From positions 1-64,000 of the forward strand of contig BRXU01000076.1 in NCBI GenBank assembly GCA_030267565.1: DNA of 64,000 nt, in the 5' to 3' direction. Shown here in pieces: positions 45,109-58,242 of this stretch. The position numbers were made by a program, and so were the translations under genes. How positions within the stretch are numbered: the stretch's first letter is position 1; every line of letters starts with the position of its first letter. Source of the stretch: Pleodorina starrii (taxonomy: Eukaryota; Chlorophyta; Chlorophyceae; Chlamydomonadales; Volvocaceae). The notes under the pieces are model-generated. The model did not search any database. It was not told the origin of the DNA and saw nothing but the letters and a program-made list of their open reading frames with translations.

Positions 45109-46349
45109 GGGCGGGGCCCCAGCGCGAAGCGCCCAGGGGGGCCCCGCCCTGTAGGATTGCCCATGTCCGTGCCTGTGGACTGTGGACTGTGGACTGTGGA
45201 CTGTGGACTGTGAACTGTGGTGTCCTAACAAAAGTGCAGAATCTCGGCCAACGGAAGCACTGCATAAGTAAAAGATTACATTCTTTATTGCACGGTAAAT
45301 TTATTATTGGAACCCAACATCGCACGAGTAAAAACCAGTTCAGCAGTCTCCATGGACCGAGGCCGAGGTCAAACCAACGCCTCTCGGCCTATAATTATTT
45401 CCAGAAGGTTCATCGTTCCTCAAAGTGGATTTCTGACATGACGGCGTGAAATGAATCTTCGTTTCGGCAACCAACTATGTTTGCATTGCGAACATTCTTC
45501 CCGCGACCACACCACAGCTCTGCTACCCGGTCCGACCGACTTGACGCACATTTCGATTACAAAGGTTGCAAGGAGCAAACCATGAGGGGCAAACTGCTGG
45601 TTGTTGGACGCCAAGCCGCAAATGCACGCATGATGCAGCGGTCTTCAGCGGGCCGCCCAACAAGTCCAGTCGGCAACCTAGGGGATGGACTTCTACATTC
45701 CCTGTCCTTATGTTAAAGCAGTCAAGCCTCCTCTACGGCGAATACCTCCGTCAGTAGCGAAGCCTGTGCACTACTCTCGTCGGCAACTGCACGTCGTCGC
45801 AACCCTCGCAAACAGTTCCGCTGTCCTTCTATTGGCAAGTCAGCCTGCGTGATGTGTAAATGATACACTCCATGTCTACTGTCAAGTAACTTCAGCCAAT
45901 GCGCTGGCCGGAAGAGTTGCACAGTGCCGAGACGGCGCGCGATGCTAAACATGGGTCGGATTGCTGAAGCCGCAGGCATTTCAGATGTAAAGCTCTGGTT
46001 GCCTATCAGCAGGAATGTCGACACTCTCACAGTTGACGCCCTCGCCGCTCGCTTTGGAAATGCCGTATTTCGGTCGATGCGCACATGCGCTCATGCACCC
46101 GACGGGATGACGCGCTTCGCGCGGCGCCGGCAGGCCTTGCTAACGACTCGGCTAGCAGGCATTTCGGGAAAAAGCTTTGGCTGTCTATCAGCAGGAATGT
46201 CGACACTTTCACACTACTTCACGCCCTCGCCACCCTAGCACTCAACTTAACCCGTACGGATTTAGTGGGGCCCCGCCCTTTTTCCGGCTTCAAGGAAGCC
46301 GACACCAACCCCTTGTTCCGGCTTCAAGGAAGCCGACACCAACCCCTTG
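45103..46349 (+). repeat. Hairpin-ended repeat element, copy C
   Basis: Directly abuts copy B, sharing the TTTTTT junction. It has the same hairpin start (45109-45150) and, at the far end, GGGGCCCCGCCC followed by two tandem copies of a 34-bp tail beginning TTCCGGCTTCAAGG (46282-46315, 46316-46349); copy A has one. A GTGGACT heptamer array lies at about 45174-45222. The internal segment with AGCAGGAATGTCGACACT occurs at about 46007 and 46190. Confidence 0.8.
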
Positions 46350-47989
46350 TTTCTAGTGCTTACTTGGATCAGTGTGGTCCAGCATTGATCCTCGATGGAT
46401 GGACGCCTCAGTCTTCCTCAGTAACAACTTAATCTATCTCCGGCTGTTAGCCAGTGCCCTGTACTGTGAAATACAGGCAGAATGCCGGAACAGGAGAGCG
46501 CGAGCTAAACAGCTTCAATCAGCCGTACTGTGTCGTACCAAACCTTGCTCAGTTCCTACGATCGCTACGCTCCTTCGGAACTAAGTTATTGACAGTGCCC
46601 GCAAAGCCGGGGCTGATGGTTTCCTGCGTTGTGTAACAGACTCTCCATCCGGCTTCCGTGAGAGCTTGGCCAGTTGAACATCCCTTCGATTCTCCCATGA
46701 ACAACCCCTTGCCCATCCCACAACGGTTGGTGAAGCCAATCCCTGCTCACCACATTCCCGTAGATAGGGCGAGCGCTCGTTGGATGTGGTGTTTTGTGCA
46801 TCCCTGCAGCCATGCCGCTGCCCAGGTAGGCCGAGCCCATGTAGGCCTCCCTGTGCAGTCCTGGGCCCTGTCAGTGTTGTGTGCTGCCAGGCATTCCCCA
46901 GCTGAGCCAGGCACCGTAAGCTTGCATACGGCCCCTTATATATTACACAGAATTATCTCTCAGCACACTAAAATTCTATAACCACATACAAACGTGGTGT
47001 TGCACAGACTCTGTGATTGGAGACTCCTCTTTTAAGGACGTGATTTATTTGACGATCAGACATCGTTCACAGCTCAGATCTATACAGCCATGAATTACCG
47101 GTAGTACTGTCTGCTGATCTGGAGCAAGTAAGGTCACCAGCAGCAGCATCGTCCTCCCCTGTACCACTGAGGGTTAATCAATTGGCACTGTTGCTCAACA
47201 GATAAATTATTAAGGCGCGCTCGTCCGGGCCCTTTACCCTCACGTCGGATCATCGATCGATACAGCCGAGCCGAATCTGAAAGAACATGCAGCTTGCTAG
47301 CAGGCCACAGCAAGCGTTCTCAACCGCAACTCTTATCCCCATTAGTTTTTTCTCTATTTCCCTGTTCCAGGCAATCTCCATCAGCAAATAGCAGACCAAC
47401 AGTAGGCAGGTGTCGATCAAGCTATCCAAGGGTTGTGGACCGCAAGGCACTTCGTGCTAATCTCATGACCCCCCTTGGGGCCCCTAATACACGAAGTTCG
47501 TGTACCCTACCCCATTCGGCACGCACCAATTTGTAACTAATTATCATAAACATCTGAAAAGTAGGGATGGTGTTCATCCAATACGACCATTATAGGATTT
47601 TCAGGGATATTCCGTCTACCCACCGTGACTGTGGAACTCAAATTCACAAAATGCTAACCGACAATGCATCGGCAAACGAAGTACTCAGTCAGTGGTAGCT
47701 GAAATGCGGTCATTAATACATGGAAGCGCTCGCAACGCCGGAGTGATTGTAAGGGCGTCAATAACGGTCGCAATGCGCATGACCGGCGGCGGCATGCAGC
47801 CCAATCCAATCATCTCCCATCCCTCGCAGCCACACGTTCGCGCTGAAAAAATGGTAGCCCGCTCAACCCTTTCGGGGACATACTCATCACGCTTATTACG
47901 CCGATGAACAGATGCTCGGCGGGATAGTCGGGCCACTTCGGGTTGACATGACTGGTTGCTCCCATGCAATTCTCGTTCACATCCCTGCC
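46350..47989. other. Stretch downstream of HYDA without a recognised gene
   Basis: No conserved coding sequence is apparent on either strand. The last few hundred bases before 47990 should be the 3' UTR of the minus-strand hydrogenase gene, but I could not place a polyadenylation signal with confidence. Confidence 0.4.
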
Positions 47990-50900
47990 TTACTCGGTAT
48001 CAACTCCACCTGGGATGTAGTGCGTGTGCTGCGATGGGAATTGGGCAAGTCGGACACATGATAGTAAGCACGGATGGTAGAATGAAGAGCGAAGCAGCAT
48101 CCGCGTACTCAAGCCGTTCTGCCCTGGGGATGCATGTACAATTGCCAACGCCATTTCGGTTGGGCGTTTTAGTTCCAATAGGTCGACCAGCATGTCGTTT
48201 ATGCAGTCCTTCCCCGTACGAAGCACTCGTCACAGGCAGGGCTGTAATTCCCGACGCTCTTCAAGAAATCAACAAGTGCTCAGCGCCCGCGTCCGCGCAC
48301 ACCCGCTCGCTCGCGCCTTACCCGGCGGGGTGTGCACACGTTTAAGACATCGTCGAATAACCGCGTCACTTGCAGCCAAGCACACAGCGCAGTATCCTGG
48401 AACCCAGATCCCGATCAGACATGGTGGAACCGCCCTCGTCCGGCCCGCCCACCCTCGCCGCTCGCCATCTGGGAATCCCCCGCCGCGGCCTCATTTTCTA
48501 TTGCCCCCCCCCCCACCCACCCACCCACCCACCCCCGCTCACCAGCAGGTCGTGGGCCTTGTGGCCACACGGCTCCCCCAGGAACTCCTTGTAGGCCGTC
48601 TGGATGGCGGGGTTCTCGTGGCTCCTGAGAAATAACATGTAGTGGTAATACCCAGGGTTGTTAGAGAGTCTGCTAGAGAGGTCGTTCAGGTTAGCAGACG
48701 TGGCATTTTTAATACTGCAACGCAGAAATCAATGCATTGATGACAGGGCCTGAAATTAGTTCCTGTCACGTTGTGTACGGCGAGACGCCTCCCCATCCAG
48801 CTACACCCCTTGCGTCTGCCTTTTCACACCTGCGAACCGTCGACCGCTCGTCCAGGTTGTACAGTGCCTGCTGCCGCTTGACGGCAATCTGCTTGTCCGT
48901 GCTGCGAGGTTGGCCGCCGCCACCAATGCAGCCGGACGGACACGCCATAATCTCCACAAAATCGTACTTGCATTCTCCGCTCTGCAATCGCACATCCAGT
49001 TGAAAGCAGGCCACATTACAGCAGGAGAGAAGTCTCACTACCACCAGACGCAGGTTCGGAATGATTTGATCATGTTACTCGAAACAGAGAGGCTGAAGTA
49101 GTGTGACGCTCCTGCACACAAGGGCTCCTAATATGTGACTTTTCGCCTTGACTACTACGGACACAAGGCATGCACGCACCTGCATCTTGGTGAGCAGCTT
49201 CTTGGCGTTGCCCAGCCCGTTGGCAACCGCCACACGCAGGGTCACGCCGGGCCTGCCGTCGTCAGCGCCGAAACTGGAGCCGCCGTCCCACTTGATGGCA
49301 CCGGCGGCACTGGCCGCAGCCTCGTCCGTGCCCTTAGCCGCCGCGCGCGCGGTCAGCAGCTCTGCGAACTTGGAGCCCGGTGGCGGCACCATCCTGATCT
49401 CGGTCTCCTTGATGCCTTCCATGCCGCGAACCTCCGACAGGTTCAAGCGCGGCAGCGGCTCCTTCGTCATCAGCTCGTAAGCCTGTCGTAGTTCAGCAGC
49501 ACATCGTGGATGGGCATACAATAATGACATGCATGAATTGCGGCGACACGTCATGTTTAGGATCGATGCGGCGTACTTGGCGGTGGCCGTCGAGTGGTGC
49601 AGGCAAGCCCTTGAGGGGTATGACACTGGTGGGTGTGCTGGAAAGTGTACAATGCATCCCAACGTGTTGTAGCGTGATGGCTACACAGGACTTATGCGAA
49701 TTATTGAATATGATTATGATTATCTAATTACCGATAACAGAACCTTCCGAATAGTATAGAATATCTCTTGAACGAGTATTCTACGTAGAATCTGTACGAC
49801 AATCACGAATCTCGAAGCCGCCTTTGCTCACAGAAGGAACGATGATTAAACATTAAGTTCTGATTCGATTCTGAGCACGGTAGTAAATACCGTGGCCGGG
49901 GCAGTGCCGGCCTGAGACACCAAAGATGTTGTAGTGAGATACGTAGGTAAATACCTTTGTCTCAGGCCGGCACTGCCCCGGCCACGGTATTTACCTACGT
50001 ATCTCACTACAACACAACGGGTTCCCTAATCGACTCGGGCGGGCGTCGTCACCTTTGCCCTTCGCCCCCCACACACCGTGCGCAGCGCCGCCTCCATGAC
50101 ACCACCCGTGGTGCCGAAGATTACACCGGCACCCGAGCCCGTGCCCAGGGGCTGGTCCCATCCGCCCTCGGGCAGCTCGGGCAGGTTGATGTCCCGCTCC
50201 TGTTGGGGTGGGGACAGGGGTGGCAAGGGGCGGGAACGCACGGTGAACAAAGCCTTATGCAACAATTGTGGCCACCAGGAATTTGCCGATGATTGATCTA
50301 AAACAACTTCGATGCTTGGTCCTAAGCGACATGGGCCACGTGAGATGTCAGGCCAGCTAGCCCTCCTGGGGCCTGCAGCGAGAGCAATCCACACCACCGC
50401 AATCGGAACCCCATCATCACCGCGGCGCCGTCGGTCGCCCCACCTTGAGGATGTTGCCCAGCTCGGCGGTGGTGATAACATGGTCGACATCGCGGACGCC
50501 AGAGCCGCCAGAGCAGAACCAGTCGCGGTCGGCCTCACCTGGTTGGGAAGGGAATGGGACGGAATACCATCGACGGCCAGGCACGTGTTGGCTGATGGAG
50601 ATCGAGCGAGGGGCACTTAATGATCAACTGCTGTTATGCACGCGCCAGTGTGTATGCTGTTCTTCCTTGATGTCCTATGACCAGGCAATATAGTTCATAA
50701 ACCCCACCAGCACCACCTCATCACAAGAGAGGGTAAAGCAAATCCCAAGGCCACGTCGCAATGCGTGCCTCACGGGCAACGCACCCTGCCTGGGTCCGCA
50801 CCCACGCACGGCCCGGCGTGCAGCCCAGCTTTCTCCCTTTCTCACCTTGCTTGCGGACGCAGGGCATGATTGAGACCATGCAGATGTCGCCCGGTGAGAT

Positions 50901-52547
50901 GCCCTTCTTCTCCGCCAGGTACGTCTTAACCATGGCACCCAGCATCATCTGCGGGCTCTTGCACGACGACACGTACGGAATGAGATCCGGGTACGACTTC
51001 TCCAGCAGGGCTGCAGGGCGAGGAGCAGGGCCAAGGTGTCACCTTCAACGAATGAGTCACATTCACAAAATAAAGAACAGATACCGTGTCCGCGTCCAAT
51101 GGCTAGTTGGCGTCCTTCCTACACTTTAAACGCGAATAATCCCAGCTGGCATACCCCGTCTGCCCAATCAATGACCCACGTTTTGATCCGATCCGGGGAC
51201 TGCAGCTGGCGAATGGGCAAGCAACAAAGCTACATACCACAGCATGCTGGCAAGCTGGCCTGTTCAGTGAGATTGAAAAGCGAGGCGCTCACCGATCCAT
51301 CCGGGGCAGCAGCTGGTGAACATGGGCAGCGGCTCCTCGCTGTGCGGGTGCGCCTCCAGTTGCGCCTGAAGCCGGTGGAGCAGCTCAGTGCCCTCCTCCA
51401 TGATCGTCAGATCGGCGCCGTACAGGGTGTCTGCGGTGCGTTAGGATGGAGAGGACAGCGACGACGGGTGGCACGAGGGCGACGCATTACCTCATCAAGA
51501 GCTCACCTGGCACTGCCTAAAAAGCACAGTACTTGATTGGCCAGGCGGAAAGGTGGCATGCTCCCAATCGGCGACGCCTCGACGACGCCTCTCAAGTAAA
51601 TCAACTCACCGCCGCGCTAAAACACTGCCTAGCTAGAAACTTGCTGTAACACCAAACAAAACCTCGCTTTACCACTATTATTACCCGCCGCCCCGACTCA
51701 CCAAATACCAAGTCGAAGCCAAGGCGACGCAGCGACTCCGCCAGCTGGCCAGGGGTGGTGGCGCCGGGCGCTAGACCGAAGCTTTCCGAGATGGCCACGC
51801 GGACGGCGGGAGCCACCTGCCGTGGGGCAAGGATGATGAGGGGGTGGGGGGACCGAGGAGCGAGATGGGCTCAACAAACAGCGGGCAAGTGTCACAATGC
51901 AGGCCAAGATAAGGCGAGAGCTCAAATTCAAGCGACGCCTCACCTGGCAAATCATAACCTTGCGCTCGCTCTTTGGCTTATCTGGCTCCGGGGACAGAAC
52001 ACAACCAGGGTTGGGGTTCGGGTGTCAGCAAAGCGACCCGAAATTCGAGCAGACCCGAACGAAGCATGTTTCGCGCAGGTATCTGCGCAAATCTTTACAA
52101 AGATGACATCATAATGATTTCGGTGTTAACGGTAGCAAGTACGAATCAAAAAGTGGAACCCTCAACGAAATTGTATCAACGTAATGCATCGCGCATGCGG
52201 GCGCGAGACCTCACCGAGCTCTTCAAGGGCCTTCTTCCAGTGCGGAATAGTGGCTGAACCTGCCGCGGCGGCCGCGGAGGCGGCGACGACCCTCGGAGCA
52301 TTCCCTGCCCGCAACACAAGGTAGCGCGCGAAAAGCGCGTAGGAACACGGCCGTTTTCGACCCGTATGTAATCGCTAACAAGGCCAGTGGTTAACAAACC
52401 TGCAATCGGCGAGGGCCTGAGCACCGAAGAGAGGGAGCCCTTGCGGAAAAGCGCGCATTGAACTGGCAAAGGCCGAGAGCTGGTGCTGGGCGCGTTATGG
52501 TGCAGCACTGCTGCACCAAGTCGTGACTGGATAAGGACAGCCTGCAT
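47990..52547 (-). CDS. HYDA: Plastid [FeFe]-hydrogenase, HydA type (12 exons)
   Basis: Exons, 5' to 3' on the minus strand: 52547-52400, 52304-52215, 51981-51944, 51816-51702, 51430-51293, 51010-50846, 50538-50444, 50199-50077, 49482-49180, 48981-48830, 48624-48543, 48028-47990. All introns are GT-AG and all phases fit, giving 495 aa, the usual chlorophyte size. The first about 60 residues ([20 protein letters not shown] onward) are a Ser/Arg/Ala-rich chloroplast transit peptide. The H-cluster motifs are present: TSCCPGW (Cys171 probable proton-transfer residue, Cys172 ligand), MPCVRKQGE (Cys227) and [14 protein letters not shown] (Cys419, Cys423). No extra N-terminal ferredoxin-like cluster domains are present, as in other green algae. 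The enzyme reduces protons to hydrogen in the stroma with electrons from ferredoxin under anoxia and needs HydE/F/G maturases, not seen here. Which HYDA paralogue it represents is open. Confidence 0.95.
49883..50013. repeat. Interleaved inverted repeats in HYDA intron 8
   Basis: Four arms lie in the order a, b, a', b': a at 49883-49919 pairs with a' at 49958-49994 (37 bp), and b at 49928-49955 pairs with b' at 49986-50013 (28 bp), all exact by eye. Together a' and b' form one 56-bp unit, whereas on the left its two parts are swapped. The two stems cannot form as nested hairpins. The array is about 60 bp from the exon 8 donor. Confidence 0.9.
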
Positions 52548-53149
52548 AGCTGCTTCTTGTGCCACAAAAAGCGTATCGGTTGAACGTTCCGAAACAGAAT
52601 GCAAAGGCAAACCGAAAATCGTGTTTCCGTGTAAGAAAGCAAGAGCGAGAACTGTTTAGTATGTAGCTCATGTTTGGTATCGTCTTATCCGGCGACCAAG
52701 GGATACCGTACAAATTGGTGTAGGGTGTACCGCTGAAAGGTCAAGGGTTTCCCAAGGCATCCTGGACTCCCACCCAATTCTAGAACATTGAAAGGCGATC
52801 CGCTGTTCGTTGCGCCAATTGGGTGATCGGGTGCTACCGCACCAGCTTGCATTGAGCTGTGATATTCCACACCGCCGCGCTTTTTGCATTCTGACTACAG
52901 CCAATTGATGCTTATTATCGCGCAAAGTCATCTTTGCTAAAGATGCAGCGGTTCATGTATATGTGTGACCTGATGTATTAGATAGATAGAAAGGGCGCAC
53001 GAAGTACCCCCAAATTCCTGCCTTGCTAACCCAACGACAAGACGGACACAGCTGTATTAGTCGTGGCGCCCGGTATTTGCGTACGTGTCGCTTTATACTT
53101 TGCTGAGTCCCTTTTGTTCGTTAGGGTTCAGTCCGCAATTCCGCAGTTC
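52548..53149. other. Upstream region of HYDA
   Basis: This stretch should contain the HYDA promoter and 5' UTR, read leftward. An in-frame upstream ATG at 52610 would add 21 residues; the start at 52547 is preferred because it gives a typical transit peptide. No TATA box or recognised low-oxygen or copper-response element could be assigned with confidence. Confidence 0.35.
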
Positions 53150-53900
53150 CTGACAACAGCTCCTACCTACTGATCAAGAGAAGAAGATCAATACGGAAAA
53201 GGCCCAGCTCAAGCAGAGGTGGACGCAGCGGAGAGTCGAGGTTGCCGTCAGTCATTGAAACTTACGGTACCAAACTAAACCTCGCTAAGTATTGTTACTA
53301 TCAAGAAAGAAAGGTAATAGCAGAAGTTGTAATATTATTGTCTGCAAAGCGTTTCTGCACAGTCCAAAAGTTTGCTCACCCCTCCGCAGTACGGCGCACC
53401 ACCAGAAAAACGACCTCGCGAGCCCGGACCCTTCCCGAGCCCTCAAACAAATTATTGCCGTGAGGCCCACACAGGACCATAATTTGCGCAAATTTTACCA
53501 TAAAATCCAGCATATCACAATTCATATGTCCAAAATTAATCCGCGTGCTGTGCACAAGCCTGGCTGCCAGCAAAATGTTAAGATGCCAATCAAGGGCCTT
53601 GCACACCCAGGCGTGCCCACGCCAGATCTCACCAGGCGCCACGTTTCAGCCCGAGACCCCGCTGGAGGACACCTTCAGCATGACTAGTCGCACATTTTAG
53701 ATGGGGTGTTGGCGGCCTGGCACCCTGCCCCAGGGCCGTTCCGTGCCTGTCCTACCCCAGATCTTTTGGACGTAGTATTCCTTTTGCGCATCTGCTTCGG
53801 CAGAGTTATTTTGAATAGCTTGAAAAAAATTATGTCCGGGTGGGTCTCTGCTATGGTGGCGTTTTTTTTGTGGGTTGGGTCGTTGCGCCCCGCTGGCTGG
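53150..53900 (+). repeat. Old dispersed repeat, copy 2
   Basis: Diverged partner of 43160-44035, collinear over about 750 bp with several indels. Shared blocks include CAGCATGAC before CGC/ACATTTT-type sequence, CCCCA.ATCTTTTGGA and CTATGG.GGCGTTTTT. It ends in a T-run plus GTGGGTT in both. Confidence 0.6.
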
Positions 53901-54166
53901 GCGGCGGCCTCACGCGCCCAGCCAGTCCAACGGCTTAGTCAACCGCCCGCCCTGCCCTGCCCCTGCCCAAAACATTCTCTCGACCGGCACAGCACCACCG
54001 CTTATCATCATAATAATAATAGTAGTAACACATGATATATATCTTATACTATATATGATTGCTGCTGCTTGCTACTTGGCTGCTTGCTTATTTGACTACT
54101 AGATAACTCGATCGGTAGCTGCTGCTATCAAACTCGGGCGGCTGCTTTACTTTTGATCGCGCGCGG

Positions 54167-54212
<46 letters not shown>

Positions 54213-54223
54213 GTCATCATCAT
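54167..54223. repeat. (CAT)n microsatellite
   Basis: About 19 CAT/ATC triplets with one CGT interruption, 130 bp upstream of the Gln-rich HNH gene start. Long Ile or Asp runs in the frames over it are artefacts. Confidence 0.95.
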
Positions 54224-54352
54224 CGCGAGAGGGCACGATTTGCTTTTGTCTCGTGCGTCGCAGACAGGCAGGCAGGCAGGCGGGAAGGCAGCAGCAGCAG
54301 CAGATACAGTAAAACAGGCGCACATACATACAGCTTTGCCGCAGAGACAGAC

Positions 54353-56440
<2,088 letters not shown>

Positions 56441-57225
56441 CTGTGCGTGTTTGTGTGATTGTGCGTGTTTGTGCGTGTTTGTGCGTGTTTGTGCGTGTGT
56501 GTTTGGTGCAGTTGGGGGCACGCAATATGGGTGGGGCAAGGCGGGGGGGGGGCCCGCCGACGACACCCCTGTACATGAGTGCACGCAGTGCCACACACAC
56601 ACACATCCCCCACTGCCCCGGCTGTTTGGGGGGCTCGGCGACCGGTCAATGCGGGCCGGCGCCCGCGCGCCGCGGTTATTCGGGGTGCTACGCAAGTGGA
56701 GAGGGTGGTAGGGCGGCGTGCGGTGCGGGGTGGGGCGCGGAAGGCGCAGAACCGTGGCCGAAACCCCCCGCAATGAGTATACCCTAAAAACCCTAAAACC
56801 CTAAAACCCTAAGACCCTAGGCCCCCGCGGTCCAAAACCCCACCGGCCCCCCCGACTTCCCGCGCCCGAAACCCTGGCAGCCCCCCCGAATTCCCGGATC
56901 CAACACCCTGCGGCCGTGCCCCTTGGACTTCCCGGCCTATGCGAACCACAGAACCCTGGCATGCCGCCCGGCCCGTGCCCTTCGGCCAGCTCTCGGCGCT
57001 CGCGGAATGCTGAGCCCCGCCCTGAAACCATGCGATGCAAGTCCGCGAAATGATGTCGCGCTCACTAATGGCCCTTTGCCACCATCGCGAAGGCACCGGC
57101 GTGCGCGCGCGACAGCCCACGAGACCGAGTACACCGGGCTGAGTGGCTCTTTCCAGCGCGCGCGACCCGGTATGCAGTCTGTAGTCCTTTCCTAATTTAT
57201 TCTGGATCAGACACACGGAAGCCAT
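56441..57225. other. Non-coding stretch before YR element copy 2
   Basis: Begins with TGTGCGTGTT repeats just after the stop codon at 56440 and contains the interstitial telomeric block. Between 56820 and 56960 short AAACCCTGGC and AACCCCAC-like motifs continue the telomere-like flavour. No gene is seen. The sequence immediately left of 57226 is the only place where the left boundary of the YR duplication can be examined. Confidence 0.5.
56782..56820. repeat. Interstitial telomeric repeat
   Basis: About five CCCTAAAA-type units, including one with an extra A and one with AAGA. This is the complement of the Chlamydomonas telomeric octamer TTTTAGGG. It lies about 400 bp left of YR element copy 2. 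Confidence 0.85.
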
Positions 57226-58242
57226 TCGCTAGCTGCCTGTGCCCTTTGCATTTTGAACACCCATGCCCGATGCGCCCTGCCCGCTCATACCTTAAACTCC
57301 AGCTTCCACGCGAAATGCTGTAGGTATGACGACATCACAATGATCGTTGTCGGCGGTAGCTGCGCCCTCGGGCAAGGTGTTTCACAAGCCGGCGACCATG
57401 CCGACAAAATTCAACCTGCGTGTAAACCCGCGCATTGGTATTAGAATTTGATTGCATGTGCTAACAGCTGTGAACAATGAATGCATTTCTTACCGGTAGA
57501 TTGCTTTCATAAAGGCCCGCTGCGCCCGCGCTAAATTGAACGGGGACTCACTCGTTCCTCAAACCGCAAGCCATATACATTCCCATGGTAGTATAATTAT
57601 TAGTTGTTAATCGTGAAGTGTTTCCTATTATAGAAGGTAGTGAAATGGCTGCGCCGGGTGTACCCGCTTCTAGTGACGTACACCCCGAAAAGTGAGACGC
57701 ATCCATTCTTACTGTACACGTCTATCTAATTTTACTTACTGGCCAAATCAGAGTGTAATGAATTTAGCTGCTTACAATCTTACGCTATAGACCAGGAAAC
57801 AGCCAAACGGTTTTGGTGTTTGTAAACACAGCAGCACGCGATCAACTTTGCCACATGTCGGCTTTCGCATGCTGGGGCTTCGGCGTCTCAGCTGCCTCAG
57901 ACTTCCAGTCCCCCGTGAAGCGTTTCGGACAGACGACCCCGCGAAGCGTTCCAGCAAGAAGGTTACGACCAAATTATATAAGGCACTAGTCCACCTGTAC
58001 TTTCACTAAAAAATAAATTAATATACATGTATCAGCTTTTAACGAAATACATCTGGCTGTCATTTCCTGTCACCAGTCATCATTCCTAGACCTCTCCGTC
58101 GCTAGGCGACCTGCTGTCCGCGTATTCGCTGCATGGATGCGAGGACACGCCGCAAACAAGGTATGCAATATTTCCTTTTAACATCAAGTCATGTCATTTA
58201 CCAGTATTTCCTGCGCTGACTCGGGTTAGTGTTCGCTAGCCA
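57226..58242. other. 5' non-coding part of YR element, copy 2
   Basis: Near-identical to 1-1017 and, like it, without a visible gene or terminal inverted repeat. Confidence 0.45.
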
